The notes: generated by a model not told the origin, from the sequence alone. A stretch of 64,000 nt of DNA from Streptomyces sp. CMB-StM0423 (GCF_002847285.1 NZ_CP025407.1:744001-808000); one strand, 5' to 3'; positions 24,855 through 34,082 are shown, counted from the stretch's first letter. Translations and numbers: made by a program.

Positions 24855-25748
24855 TCAGCGCTTGTCCGGCTCCGCGCGCACCACCGCCACCGGGCAGTCC
24901 GCGTGGTGCAGCAGCGCCTGGCTCACCGAGCCCAGCAGCATCCCCGTGAAGCCCCCGCGGCCCCGCGCGCCCACGACCACCAGCGCCGCCTCCCGGCTCG
25001 CCTCGATCAGCGCCTCCCGGGGGCCGCTTCGCAGCACCCGGCGGTCGACGTGCACGTCCGGGTACCGCTCCTGACGGCCCGCCAGCGCCTCGGCGAGCAC
25101 GCGCTCCTCGTTCGCGGCCAGGTCGCCCGCCCCGCTCGCGTACGGCTCCGCCGGATCCTGCGGCGGCGGGACCTCGGCCTTCCACGGCGACCAGACGTGT
25201 ACGGCGACGAGTCCTGTGCCGCGCATCGACGCCTCGGCGAAGGCGAATTCGATGGCCGCGTCGCCGGACGGCGAGCCGTCCACGCCCGCGACCACCGGGC
25301 CCTCGCGCGCCGGGTCGCCCTCGCCGCGTACGACGAGCACCGGGCAGTGGCCGTGCGCCGCCAGGTGCACGGCCGTCGAGCCCAGCAGCAGGCCGACGAA
25401 CGCGCCGAGCCCGCGGCTGCCGACGACGGCCAGCGCCGCGCCGCGCGACTCCTCCGCCATGACCGGAAGGGTGTCGCCGGTGACGACGGCGCCCTCGGCC
25501 TCGACGTCCGGTTCGGCCTCGCGCGCGTGCCGTACCGCTTCGGCCACCACCTGCTCCGCCTGGTTACGCAGCCCGCCCTCCGGCGGACCCATCGACGACG
25601 GCTCCAGCGGAACCCGCATCATCGGCCAGAAGAAGGCGTGCACGATGCGCAGCCCGGTGCCGCGCAGCCGCGCCTCGCGGGCCGCCACGGCGACGGCTTC
25701 CAGGCCCTCGGGAGACCCGTCGACGCCCACCAGCACCGGTGCACTCAC
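24855..25748 (-). CDS. Tandem universal stress protein (UspA)
   Basis: A 297-residue protein made of two Usp domains. Domain 1 starts VLVGVDGSPEGLEAV and ends VVGSRGLGAFVGLLLGST; domain 2 starts VVAGVDGSPSGDAAI and ends VVGARGRGGFTGMLLGSVSQ. Both carry the ATP-binding G-x2-G-x9-G-S/T pattern, so both halves probably bind ATP. The role is stress survival in the cytoplasm, often under hypoxia or nutrient limitation; partners are unknown. GTG 25748 has GGAGG 5 bases upstream and aligns with family starts, so it is preferred to an ATG 16 codons earlier. It stands alone, downstream of the branched-chain ABC operon. Confidence 0.92.
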   Translation of the reverse strand: MSAPVLVGVDGSPEGLEAVAVAAREARLRGTGLRIVHAFFWPMMRVPLEPSSMGPPEGGLRNQAEQVVAEAVRHAREAEPDVEAEGAVVTGDTLPVMAEESRGAALAVVGSRGLGAFVGLLLGSTAVHLAAHGHCPVLVVRGEGDPAREGPVVAGVDGSPSGDAAIEFAFAEASMRGTGLVAVHVWSPWKAEVPPPQDPAEPYASGAGDLAANEERVLAEALAGRQERYPDVHVDRRVLRSGPREALIEASREAALVVVGARGRGGFTGMLLGSVSQALLHHADCPVAVVRAEPDKR

Positions 25749-25816
25749 ATCGGCCTCCGTCTGTGCGCGCGGCGCGCCCGGCGCCGCTGGATCCACGTAC
25801 GGTCACCAGACTTGCC

Positions 25817-25850
25817 CACCGCCGCCGGTCCCGCCAGCCGGCGGCGGGTG
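25817..25850. terminator. Hairpin terminator after the branched-chain ABC operon
   Basis: CACCGCCGCCGG pairs with CCGGCGGCGGGTG (one bulged G) around a 9-base loop. It lies about 75 bases after the stop of the last gene of the minus-strand operon and before the Usp gene. Confidence 0.5.
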
Positions 25851-25924
25851 AGCGGGTGAGCCGGTGGACCGGTGCGCGGCGCCGGGTGCGCATCCGGGGC
25901 GTACGGGCCCGGAGGCCCCCCGCG

Positions 25925-26641
25925 TCAGTGCGCCGTCAGCGCCAGCGCCTCGTGCAGCTCCGCCGGGTCCTTCCGCACCTCGGGACCGGCCAGCCGGGCC
26001 GTGGCCCGGCCCGATGTCAGCACCGTCACCGTGTCGGCGCACTGCGCGGCCGACGCCGGGCTCGGCGAGACCAGCAGCACCGCGAGCCCCTCCCCCGCCA
26101 GCGTGCGGACGAGGTCGAGGATCTGCCCCACCAGCACCGGCGCCAGGCCCTCCGTCGGCTCGTCCAGCAGCAGCACGCGCGGCGAGCCCAGCAGCGCGCG
26201 GGCCAGGGCGAGCATCTGCTGCTCGCCGCCGGACAGGTCGGTGCCGCGGTGGGTGCTGCGCTCGCCGAGCCGCGGCAGCAGGTCGAGCACCCGCTCCGGC
26301 GTCCAGGGGCGGGCGGTCCCGCCGTCGCGGGGCGGGCGGTGCGCGAGGCGGATGTGCTCGGCGACGGTCAGCCGGGCGAAGACCCGGCGGCCCTGCGGTA
26401 CGAGGCCGACGCCGGCCCGGGCGATGCGGTGCGCCGGGCGCCCGGTGACGTCGCGCCCCGCGACCTCGACGGTGCCGGTGGCCGGGCGCAGCAGGCCGGC
26501 GACGGTGTGGACGAGGGTGGTCTTGCCGGCGCCGTTGTGGCCGACGACGGCGTGCACGCTGCCCTCGGGGACGTCGAGGTCGAGGTCGTGGAGGACGGTG
26601 CCGCCGTGGTAGCCGGCGGACAGCCCGGAGATGCGGAGCAT
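25925..26641 (-). CDS. livF: Branched-chain amino-acid type ABC transporter, ATPase (LivF-like)
   Basis: A 238-residue ATPase of the HAAT family. Walker A is GHNGAGKTT, the signature LSGGEQQML, and Walker B VLLLDEPTEGLAP; GLVPQGRRVF is the LivF-type Q-loop. The H-loop region is unusual: LivF proteins normally read VEQN, but here it is VSPSPASA, so that residue set is lost. It pairs with the LivG-like ATPase, whose stop lies 8 bases upstream, and serves the fused permease. The transported compound may be a branched-chain amino acid, an amide or urea; the sequence does not decide. Confidence 0.9.
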   Translation of the reverse strand: MLRISGLSAGYHGGTVLHDLDLDVPEGSVHAVVGHNGAGKTTLVHTVAGLLRPATGTVEVAGRDVTGRPAHRIARAGVGLVPQGRRVFARLTVAEHIRLAHRPPRDGGTARPWTPERVLDLLPRLGERSTHRGTDLSGGEQQMLALARALLGSPRVLLLDEPTEGLAPVLVGQILDLVRTLAGEGLAVLLVSPSPASAAQCADTVTVLTSGRATARLAGPEVRKDPAELHEALALTAH

Positions 26642-26649
26642 GGGTCGGG

Positions 26650-27492
26650 TCACCTCTTGGCGCCGGTGTCGTGGGCGTCGGCGGCATCCGGAGCGCCGGC
26701 GGGCGCCGGGGCGTCGGCCGTGGTGGCGGCGTCCAGGTACGCGCTGCGCACCTCGGGCAGCTCGAAGACCTCCCGTACCCGGCCGGAGGCCAGCACCCGC
26801 CCGGTCACCAGCACCGTGACCGTACGGGCCAGCCGCGCGACCACCTCGGTGTTGTGCTCCACCAGCAGCACGGCGATGTCGTCGTCCAGGGCGCCGAGGA
26901 CGCCGAGCAGCCGGACCACGTCCCGGTCGGTGAGCCCGGCGGCGGGCTCGTCGAGCAGCAGCACCCGCGGGCGGGCGACGAGCGCGGCGGCGAGGTCGAG
27001 CAGCCGGCGCTGGCCGTGCGACAGGGAGCCGGCCGGCCGGTCCGCCACGCCGGCGAGGCCCACGTCCGCGAGCCGCTCCGCCGCCGCCGCGGCCAACTGC
27101 CCCCGGCGCGCGCTCCGCCGCCAGGCGCCGCGGCGCTCGGGGTGGTGCCGCCAGGAGGCGAGCACCACGTTGTCCAGGACGGTCAGGTCCGCGATGGCGG
27201 TGGGCTGCTGGAAGCTGCGGGCCACGCCGAGGCGGCTGCGCCGCGCGGGTGCGGTACGGGTGACGTCGCGGCCGAGGAAGGTGATGGACCCCTGGTCGGG
27301 GCGCTCGGTGCCGGCGATGAGGTTGAGCAGGGTGGTCTTGCCCGCGCCGTTGGGCCCGATGAGGGCGTGCCGGGCGCCGGCGGGCAGGTCGAGGGAGACG
27401 TCGTCGACGGCGGTGAGGCTGCCGAAGCGGCGGGTGAGACCGGCGAGTTCGAGGGCGGTGGGCGCGGTGGCGGGTGCGGTGGATGCGGTCAC
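26650..27492 (-). CDS. livG: Branched-chain amino-acid type ABC transporter, ATPase (LivG-like)
   Basis: A 280-residue ATPase. Walker A GPNGAGKTTLLN, Q-loop SFQQPTAIADL, signature SLSHGQRRLLD (LSHGQ in place of LSGGQ), Walker B VLLLDEPAAGL and H-loop VEHN are all present. The LivG-type insertion between Q-loop and signature holds a basic segment (HHPERRGAWRRSARR). A Pro/Ala/Asp-rich tail follows the domain. It is the second ATPase of the importer; 136 bases separate it from the fused permease gene upstream, with no gene in that gap. Confidence 0.92.
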   Translation of the reverse strand: MTASTAPATAPTALELAGLTRRFGSLTAVDDVSLDLPAGARHALIGPNGAGKTTLLNLIAGTERPDQGSITFLGRDVTRTAPARRSRLGVARSFQQPTAIADLTVLDNVVLASWRHHPERRGAWRRSARRGQLAAAAAERLADVGLAGVADRPAGSLSHGQRRLLDLAAALVARPRVLLLDEPAAGLTDRDVVRLLGVLGALDDDIAVLLVEHNTEVVARLARTVTVLVTGRVLASGRVREVFELPEVRSAYLDAATTADAPAPAGAPDAADAHDTGAKR

Positions 27493-27628
27493 GGGGAGCC
27501 CTTCCGTACGCGGGCGGCGGAGCCGGATGCGGTCGCACTGCCGCCTTCCGTCCGAGGAGCGGGGCGGCAGGCGGCGGACGCCGCCGTCCGGCCCGTACGG
27601 CGGGCGGGGCGGCCCGCGGCGCGCGCGG

Positions 27629-29722
27629 TCACGTCGTCCCCTTCCGTGTCCGGGCCGGCGGGCCCGGCTCCGCGGGCTCCGGCGGATCCGGCGGCTCCGC
27701 GTCGCCCGGGCTGCGCGGCGCGGGCAACCGCCCCGCGGCGCCGCCGTCCTCCTCGCCGTCCGCGGCGGCCGCGCGGGGTGCCCCGGACACCAGCCCGGCG
27801 AGCCCGCGCGGCAGCAGGTAGACCGCCGCGACGAACAGCACGCCGAGCAGCAGCGGCCCGTGGCCCGGCCACGAACCGGCCAGCCAGTCGCGGGTGTAGA
27901 CGATGAGCCCCGCGCCCACCAGCGCGCCGATCACCGAGGTGATGCCGCCGATGACGGCCGCGAGCAGCGCGAGCGCGGCGATCTCGAAGCCGACGTCGGC
28001 CGGCGAGACGTAGCTCTGCACGGCGATGAGCAGCGAGCCGCCCGCGCCCGCGAGGGCGCCCGCGCCGACGTACGCCAGCAGCAGGTACCGCGTCACGGGG
28101 TGGCCCGAGGCGCGCATCCGCTCCTCCGCCTCCCGGGAGCCGGTGAGCAGCTTGCCGGCCGGGGAGCGCAGCAGCACCAGCGCCACGGCGACGACGCAGA
28201 CGACGACCACCGCCGCGTACTGGTAGATCGCCAGCTCCTCGAAGAGCGGTTCGCCGCCCCAGAACGCCTGCGTGGAGGGGAACCCGGCGAGGCCGTCGGT
28301 GCCGCCGGTCACGGACTTCCACTGGCCGATGGCGATGGCGGTCAGCTCGCCGACCGCGACGGTGATCATGAGCACGGTGGTGCCGCGGGCGCGGATCACC
28401 GCGGGGCCGGTCACGACGCAGAACGCGGCGGCGACGGCGGCGGAGATCACCACCTGCACGGGCCCGACCGTCCAGTCGTTCTCGGCCAGTTTGGCGGTGG
28501 TGTACGCGCCGACGGCGAACGGCGCGGTCTGCCCGAGGGTGGGCAGCCCGGCGTAGCCGGTGACCACGGTGACGCTGACCGCGAGCAGGCCGAGGGCCAG
28601 GGCGTAGCCGGCGAGGGAGAGGGCGTACGCGTCGAGCATCGTCGGCAGCACGGCCAGCACGACGACCAGGGCGAGCAGCGGGGCGGCGGCGCGGGCAACC
28701 GTGGCGGCCCGCCCGGCGCCGGTACCGCCGGCAGCGGCAGCCGCCTTGGCCCTCCGCGCCGCCTGCATCCCCCGCCAGGGCCAGGGCACTCGCGCCAGCC
28801 TGCGGCGCAGCCGCTCCGCCGGGTCGGGCGGCGGGTCCGCGTCGTGCTCCGGGCCGTGCGGCTCGGCGAGCCCGCGGCCGGAGCGCAGGATCAGCACCGC
28901 GGCCATGGCGGCGAAGAGCAGGTACGGCGCCCAGTCGGGGGCGACCGACACCCCCAGCGTCTGCACCTCGCCGACGCCGATGGCGGCGACCAGGGTCGCC
29001 CACAGCGAGCGGAGCCCGCCGAGGACCACGACCACGAGGGACAGCATCAGCACGGTGTCCCCGGTACCGGGACCGGGGCCGATGATGGGCGCGCCGAGCA
29101 CGCCCGCGGCGCCGGCCAGCGCGCCCGCCGCGGCGAGCACGCCGGTGTGCACGACCCGGGGGCTGAGCCCGGTGGTGGCGAGCATCTCGGGGTCGTCGGC
29201 GGCGGCCCGTACGGCGGCGCCCGCGCGGGTGCGGGTGAGCACCCAGGTGCCGGCCGCGGCGAGGACGACGGCCATGACGATGAACCCGAGCCGGTAGGCG
29301 GGGTAGCGGTGGCCGAGGAGGTCGACGGAGGTGTCCAGCGCGTCCGGGATGCGTACCGGCATCTCGTCCGCGCCGAACCCCTCCACGAGCAGGTTGCCGC
29401 CGATCAGCGCGAGGCCGAAGGTCAGCAGCGCCTGGTCGAGATGCCCGCGGCGGGCGAGCGGCGCCGTCGCGGCGGACAGCAGCGCCCCCGCCGCGCAGGC
29501 GGCCGCGGTGCCGGCGACGAGACCGAGGACGAGGCCGCCCCAGGTCCCGTCGCTCAGCTCGGCGCCGGTGTAGGCGCCGACGGCGTACAGCGTGCCGTGC
29601 GCCAGGTTCAGCACCCCGGCGGTGCCGAACGCCAGGCTCAGGCCGGCGGCGACGACGAACAGCAGCAGCCCGTAGGCGACGCCGTCGACCGCCGGCACGA
29701 GCTGGGCATCGAGCGCCCCCAT
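27629..29722 (-). CDS. Fused LivH-LivM permease of a branched-chain type ABC importer
   Basis: A 697-residue protein in which both membrane subunits are joined. Residues 1 to about 270 are LivH-like (GVLNLAHGTLYAVGAY, GLSPRVVHTGVLAAAGALAG). A charged linker with EHDADPPPDPAERLRRRLAR follows. Residues about 345-650 are LivM-like (GYAGLPTLGQTAPFAVGAY, VGAGALAGAGGSLL, AVIGGITSVIGALVGAG). The C-terminal 60 residues are a Pro/Glu-rich cytoplasmic tail. In most bacteria livH and livM are separate; fusions are known in actinobacteria. The ATG begins one base after the stop of the binding-protein gene. Confidence 0.9.
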   Translation of the reverse strand: MGALDAQLVPAVDGVAYGLLLFVVAAGLSLAFGTAGVLNLAHGTLYAVGAYTGAELSDGTWGGLVLGLVAGTAAACAAGALLSAATAPLARRGHLDQALLTFGLALIGGNLLVEGFGADEMPVRIPDALDTSVDLLGHRYPAYRLGFIVMAVVLAAAGTWVLTRTRAGAAVRAAADDPEMLATTGLSPRVVHTGVLAAAGALAGAAGVLGAPIIGPGPGTGDTVLMLSLVVVVLGGLRSLWATLVAAIGVGEVQTLGVSVAPDWAPYLLFAAMAAVLILRSGRGLAEPHGPEHDADPPPDPAERLRRRLARVPWPWRGMQAARRAKAAAAAGGTGAGRAATVARAAAPLLALVVVLAVLPTMLDAYALSLAGYALALGLLAVSVTVVTGYAGLPTLGQTAPFAVGAYTTAKLAENDWTVGPVQVVISAAVAAAFCVVTGPAVIRARGTTVLMITVAVGELTAIAIGQWKSVTGGTDGLAGFPSTQAFWGGEPLFEELAIYQYAAVVVVCVVAVALVLLRSPAGKLLTGSREAEERMRASGHPVTRYLLLAYVGAGALAGAGGSLLIAVQSYVSPADVGFEIAALALLAAVIGGITSVIGALVGAGLIVYTRDWLAGSWPGHGPLLLGVLFVAAVYLLPRGLAGLVSGAPRAAAADGEEDGGAAGRLPAPRSPGDAEPPDPPEPAEPGPPARTRKGTT

Positions 29723-29723
29723 G

Positions 29724-30938
29724 TCAGTCGCCGAGCGTGGCCAGGTCCTGGACCGTGACGTTGGAGAGTTGCTTGCCGTCCTTGCGGACCTCGCGCAGGT
29801 ACCACTTCTGCACCGGCGCGTGCGACTTCTTGCCGAACGCCCAGGTGCCGCGCGGGCTTTCGATCTGGCCGAGGCTGCCGAGGGCGGTGTTGATGGTGTC
29901 CGAGTTCACCTCGCCCTTCTCGGCGGCCGTGGCGATGGCCATGTCGAGCACGGCGGCGGCGTCGTACGAGGCCATGGCGTACCCGGTGGGCGGGGTGTCG
30001 TGCTTGGCGGTCCAGTCGGAGACGAACTTCCGGTTGGCGTCGTTGTCCAGGTCGGACACGTAGTTGGAGACGGACTGGATGCCGTCCGCCGAGTCGCCCT
30101 GGGCCTGGAGGATGCTGCCCTCGGTCAGCGAGCCGGAGGCGTACAGCGGCAGGTCGGCGACGTCGGACTGGGCGTACTGCTTGACGAAGTCGATCGCGGC
30201 CTTGCCCGCGTAGAAGGTGTACACCGCCTTGGCGTCGGACTGGGCGATGTCGGCGAAGTACGGGGTGAAGTTGGTCGTGTCGGGGAACGGCGTCCAGGTG
30301 GTCTCGCCGTCGGAGTTGGCCAGCTCGCCGCCGATCTCGGCGAAGGTGTCGGTGAAGCCGCCGAGCTGGTCGTAGCCGCCCTGGTAGTCGGGTCCGATCG
30401 CGTAGACCGGGCCGTCGACCTCGTCCTTGACGTACTGGGCGATGGCGGTGCCGTAGTCCTTCGACAGGAAGCTGGTGTGCCAGACGCGGGAGACGTCCTT
30501 GAGCTCGGGGCGGCCGTTGGAGCTGACCAGCGGGATCTTGTTCTGCTCCAGCATCGGCAGCACCGCCTGGTAGGAGCCGTTGGCGACGATGCCGGTCATC
30601 ACGTCGACCCGGTCCTTCTTCACCAGCTTGGTGGCCGCCGGCACCGCGGTGGGCGGGCCGTCCCCCTCGTCGCCCACCGACAGTTCGACCTTGCGCCCGC
30701 CCAGCTTGCCGTCGTGCGTGTCCAGGTAGAGCTGGAAGCCGTTGCGCAGGTCGGTGCCCACGGCCTCGTACGTGCCCGAGAGGGCGGCCAGCAGACCCAC
30801 CTTCACCGTCTTGTCGCCGGAGCCGCTGTCGCCGCCGCCGCTGCAGCCGGCGAGTGCCAGCGAGACTGCTGCTGCTGTGGCGGCGACGGCCCGGGTTCTG
30901 CTACGGCCGGGACGGCGTATGGATGCGTTGACGAACAC
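29724..30938 (-). CDS. livK: Branched-chain amino-acid type ABC transporter, substrate-binding lipoprotein (LivK-like)
   Basis: A 404-residue secreted lipoprotein. The N-terminus has a basic stretch, a hydrophobic helix and the lipobox SLALAGC with Cys32 as lipidation site, then a Ser/Gly linker. The mature part is a type I periplasmic-binding fold (VKVGLLAALSGTYEAVGTDL; VDVMTGIVANGSYQAVLPML; AIGPDYQGGYDQLGGF). The binding pocket resembles amino-acid or amide receptors. It is the first gene of the operon; GTG 30938 has GGGAG 5 bases upstream. A G-rich stretch lies immediately upstream. Confidence 0.93.
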   Translation of the reverse strand: MFVNASIRRPGRSRTRAVAATAAAVSLALAGCSGGGDSGSGDKTVKVGLLAALSGTYEAVGTDLRNGFQLYLDTHDGKLGGRKVELSVGDEGDGPPTAVPAATKLVKKDRVDVMTGIVANGSYQAVLPMLEQNKIPLVSSNGRPELKDVSRVWHTSFLSKDYGTAIAQYVKDEVDGPVYAIGPDYQGGYDQLGGFTDTFAEIGGELANSDGETTWTPFPDTTNFTPYFADIAQSDAKAVYTFYAGKAAIDFVKQYAQSDVADLPLYASGSLTEGSILQAQGDSADGIQSVSNYVSDLDNDANRKFVSDWTAKHDTPPTGYAMASYDAAAVLDMAIATAAEKGEVNSDTINTALGSLGQIESPRGTWAFGKKSHAPVQKWYLREVRKDGKQLSNVTVQDLATLGD

Positions 30939-30971
30939 GAAGGCTCCCGAGGGAAAAATGAGGGATGGGCT

Positions 30972-31014
30972 GGGGGGTTGATCCAGGGGGGGGCGGGGGT
31001 GGGGGGGTGAGGGC
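30972..31014 (+). repeat. G-run cluster with G-quadruplex potential
   Basis: Runs of 6, 9, 5, 7 and 3 G separated by short spacers occur on the plus strand, just upstream of the binding-protein gene. The transcript of that minus-strand gene would carry C-runs here, while the template strand could fold into a G-quadruplex. Such density of G-runs is not seen elsewhere in the window. Confidence 0.5.
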
Positions 31015-31104
31015 GGAAGGGCGGGAACGACGACAGGCAGACGAACGACGGAGCTTGCGGCCGGGCGCGCGGGCGGGGTGAGGGGGCCCGCCCGTGCGGC
31101 GGCG

Positions 31105-31509
31105 TCAGGAAGCGGGCTGCGAGTCGCGCAGTTGCGGGCTGAGCGCGTCGCCGACCTGGTTGATCAGCTCGGACATCATGTAGCTGACCTCGCCGATGTC
31201 GGCGTCCCGGTTGGTGGTGACCAGGAGGGACGCCCCGCTGGAGACCGCCATGGAGAACATGTAGCCGCCCTCCATGGCCGTCAGGCTGTGCTCGACGGGG
31301 TCGGCCTCGATCAACTGGGCAGCGCCGGAGAGCAGGTTGACGATGCCGGAGGCGATGGCTGCCAGCCGGTCCGCGTCGTCCTGGTCCACCCCGGTGAAGG
31401 CCAGGGCGAGGCCGTCCACGGAGACTGCGATGACCTGGGTGACCTCGGGGATACGGCGGGCGAAGTCACTCAGCAGCCAGCTCAGGTCGGCGGTGGATGG
31501 GGTAGTCAT
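31105..31509 (-). CDS. Roadblock/LC7-domain protein (conservon CvnB-like)
   Basis: A 134-residue single-domain protein of the roadblock/LC7 fold (LSWLLSDFARRIPEVTQVIA, VSVDGLALAFTG, GYMFSMAVSSGASLLV). In Streptomyces conservons CvnB is part of a membrane signalling complex of kinase, roadblock, DUF742 and small GTPase. The ATG overlaps the kinase stop as TGATG, with GGAG 6 bases before it. The usual next genes, cvnC (DUF742) and cvnD (GTPase), are absent: the transporter operon follows after about 165 bases. Confidence 0.9.
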   Translation of the reverse strand: MTTPSTADLSWLLSDFARRIPEVTQVIAVSVDGLALAFTGVDQDDADRLAAIASGIVNLLSGAAQLIEADPVEHSLTAMEGGYMFSMAVSSGASLLVTTNRDADIGEVSYMMSELINQVGDALSPQLRDSQPAS

Positions 31510-34082
31510 CACGTGCTCCGTTGTGAGTCGTCGTCTTTTGCGGTCCGGGTACGGCCGCTGTTCCTGGCGGTGCGGGCACGGCCTCCGTCGTCGTTACGGG
31601 GACGGCCGTCGCCGTTGCCGTCGTCACCGCTGCCGCCCGTACCTGCCGGGCGGCCGCGATCGGCGGCCCCCCCGGCTCCCTCACGGCGGCCGGCGCTCCT
31701 GCTGATGCCCTGGGTGTACGCGGCCAGCACGTCGGAGATCTGCCGGGAGTCCCGGCGCTTCGTGGGCGCCGCCTTCCGCTCGCTCCGGCCGCCCGGCTTG
31801 TTCTCCCCGTCGCGCTTGGGGAACCGCGGCCACTGGTCCGCCGGCTGGCGCATCCGCACGGGCAGCCCCGAGGGGCTGACGCCGGCGACGCGGTCGGCCG
31901 GGTCGTAGTCCGGGCCGAACGGCAGGTTGCGCCGCGCGCCACCGTCGTCTCCGGCCTCCGCCTCCCGGCTGCGCGGAGCGGCGCCGCCCGGAGCGGCGGC
32001 GCCAGGGGTCGTGCCGCGCGGGGTGGTGCCGCCGGGGACGGCACCGCCCGCGGCGGCCGCGCCGCGCCGGGGCGCGGTGGCGGCGACGGGCTCGTCCATC
32101 GGCTTGCGCGGGCCCGGCACACCGCGGGGGGTGGCGGCGAAGACGCTCGTCTCCCCCTCCGCCAAAGGCCGTTCGCCCTGCACCATCGTCTCCTCCTCGA
32201 CGGCCACGAGGACCGTCGGCGGGAGGGTGACTTCGGCGATGGTGCCGGGGCCCGCGGAGGAGCGCAGCTCGACCACGATGCCGTGCCGGGCGGCGAGCCG
32301 GGCGACGACGTGCAGACCCATGGACCGCACGGCGCCGACGCCGGTCTGCGGGTTGGCCAGCCGGGCGTTCAGCTCGTCGCGGCGCTCGGGGGTCATGCCG
32401 ACGCCCTCGTCGACGATCTGCACCACCGCGCGGTCCCACAGCCGCCAGACCGCCACGCCCACCTGCTTGTCGGGAGGCGAGAACCGGGTGGCGTTGTCGA
32501 GGAGTTCGGCGAGGATGTGCGCGAGGTCGTGCACCCCGCGGGCGGCGATGCCGATCCCCTGCTCCACGATGCCCATGGCGACGCGCTCGAACCGCTCGAT
32601 CTGCTGGGCGGCGGCGACGACCACGGTGGCGCAGGGCGCGTCCGCTTCGCGTACCCGGGCGTGTCCGTAACCGCCCATCACCAGCAGGTTGTTGGTGTTG
32701 CGCTCCATGCGGATGGCGAGGTGGTCGAGCGCGAAGAGGATCTTCATCCGCTCCGGGTCGGCCTCGTCGCGCTGGACCGCGTCCAGCTCGGACACCATGA
32801 CGGAGGTGAGCTGCGCACCGCGGCGGGCGACACCGACCAGGGTTTCCGCGAACTGCTCGTGCGCGTGCGCCTGCTGGGCCGCGAGCCGTACCGCCTCGTG
32901 GTGGACGGAGTTGAACGCCTCGCCGACCTCGCCGATCTCGTCCTCGCCGGTGGTCTCCACCGGGCTGCCGGAGCTGTCGGCGACCTGTTCCGGCGTGGCG
33001 CCGCCGAGCGCTCCCGGCTGGGAGAGGTCGGTGACGATCTGCGGCAGCCGTTCGTTGGCCACCGAATGCGCCGCGTTGCGCAGGTCGCGCAGCCGGCGGA
33101 TGATCACGCGGCCGACCCGGAGGGCGAAGAGCAGCACGCCGACCAGCGTCACCAGCACCACGATGATCTCGATGACCGCCCACCAGATGAGCGTGGACCG
33201 TTCCTCGGTGACGTCGTTGTGCACGGACTCGATGATGCGGCGCTCCACCGAGCGCAGCTCGGTCAGCCGGTCGGCCGTGGCCTCCTGCCAGTCGGCGGCG
33301 GAGATGCCGAGTTCCGCTCCGATCGGGGTACGGCTCACCTGGTCCTGCATTCCCTGCGCGGGCAGGGTGCCAGGAGCGGAGAGCGCGTGTTCCAGCCAGG
33401 CGCGCCACTCCTGCGGACCGAGGGCGACGAAGGCGCTCATCGTCTCGAAGAAGCCGATCTCGGTGGCGTCGAAGGTACGCCGGGAGGCCGACGTGAAGCC
33501 GCCGCCGTCCAGCGCCCTGAGCACCACGACCTGTTGCTGCGCCGAATGCTCCTCGGCGCGCGCGAACGAGGCGGAGGCCCGGATCCGGTCGGCGATGTCG
33601 GCGTCGACGCCGTCGGCCTGGGCGATGCCTTCGCGGTAGTCGACGAGGTCGGCGATCGTGATCCGGTATCCGAATGCGAGCGCGGACAGCGTGCCGCTGC
33701 CCGAGCGCGCCTGGGCGCGCAGCGAGGGCAGTTCGGCCAGCGTGCGGTCGATCCGCTGCACGGCGAGGCCGGCGTTGTGCGGCAGGGAGTCGAGCTTCCT
33801 GCGCTTCTCGGTGTACTCCGAGATACCTGCGTCCGTGGCGTCGGTTGCCTTGCGGAACGTGGTGGCATCGCCCTGGGAGGCGACCAGCGCGGTTGCGGCA
33901 GCACGTTCGTCCTGCAACCGGGCGGTCAGCTCCGCGGCGGACTCGGCGGCAACGACCATCTGCGCCAGCCTGTTGGCCTGGAACGCCTGGGTCGTCGCCG
34001 GCGCGAGTGCTCGCACGGAAAAGGCGATGGCCACCGCAAGGGGAACGGCGACCAGGAGGACGAGTCGACGGTTGATCTTCAC
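31509..34082 (-). CDS. Nitrate/nitrite-sensor-type histidine kinase-like protein (conservon CvnA-like)
   Basis: An 857-residue membrane protein. It has a first transmembrane helix at about 8-28 and an extracytoplasmic all-helical NIT sensor region to about 300. A second helix (IEIIVVLVTLVGVLLFALRV), a HAMP linker and an ATPase domain with N-box LAHILAELLDNATRF, G1 VDEGVGM and G2 GLHVVARLAARHG follow. A classical phosphoacceptor His within an H-box is not evident, as is usual for CvnA. The last 230 residues are a disordered Pro/Gly/Arg-rich tail. It starts MKINRRLVLL and is followed directly by the roadblock gene. It may sense a small extracellular ligand and work through the roadblock protein rather than a response regulator. 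Confidence 0.9.
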   Translation of the reverse strand: MKINRRLVLLVAVPLAVAIAFSVRALAPATTQAFQANRLAQMVVAAESAAELTARLQDERAAATALVASQGDATTFRKATDATDAGISEYTEKRRKLDSLPHNAGLAVQRIDRTLAELPSLRAQARSGSGTLSALAFGYRITIADLVDYREGIAQADGVDADIADRIRASASFARAEEHSAQQQVVVLRALDGGGFTSASRRTFDATEIGFFETMSAFVALGPQEWRAWLEHALSAPGTLPAQGMQDQVSRTPIGAELGISAADWQEATADRLTELRSVERRIIESVHNDVTEERSTLIWWAVIEIIVVLVTLVGVLLFALRVGRVIIRRLRDLRNAAHSVANERLPQIVTDLSQPGALGGATPEQVADSSGSPVETTGEDEIGEVGEAFNSVHHEAVRLAAQQAHAHEQFAETLVGVARRGAQLTSVMVSELDAVQRDEADPERMKILFALDHLAIRMERNTNNLLVMGGYGHARVREADAPCATVVVAAAQQIERFERVAMGIVEQGIGIAARGVHDLAHILAELLDNATRFSPPDKQVGVAVWRLWDRAVVQIVDEGVGMTPERRDELNARLANPQTGVGAVRSMGLHVVARLAARHGIVVELRSSAGPGTIAEVTLPPTVLVAVEEETMVQGERPLAEGETSVFAATPRGVPGPRKPMDEPVAATAPRRGAAAAGGAVPGGTTPRGTTPGAAAPGGAAPRSREAEAGDDGGARRNLPFGPDYDPADRVAGVSPSGLPVRMRQPADQWPRFPKRDGENKPGGRSERKAAPTKRRDSRQISDVLAAYTQGISRSAGRREGAGGAADRGRPAGTGGSGDDGNGDGRPRNDDGGRARTARNSGRTRTAKDDDSQRST

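Noticed and set aside
25739..29758. Plus-strand frame of about 1,340 codons across the branched-chain ABC operon
   Set aside because: It spans four minus-strand genes with intact transporter motifs, so it is a shadow frame.
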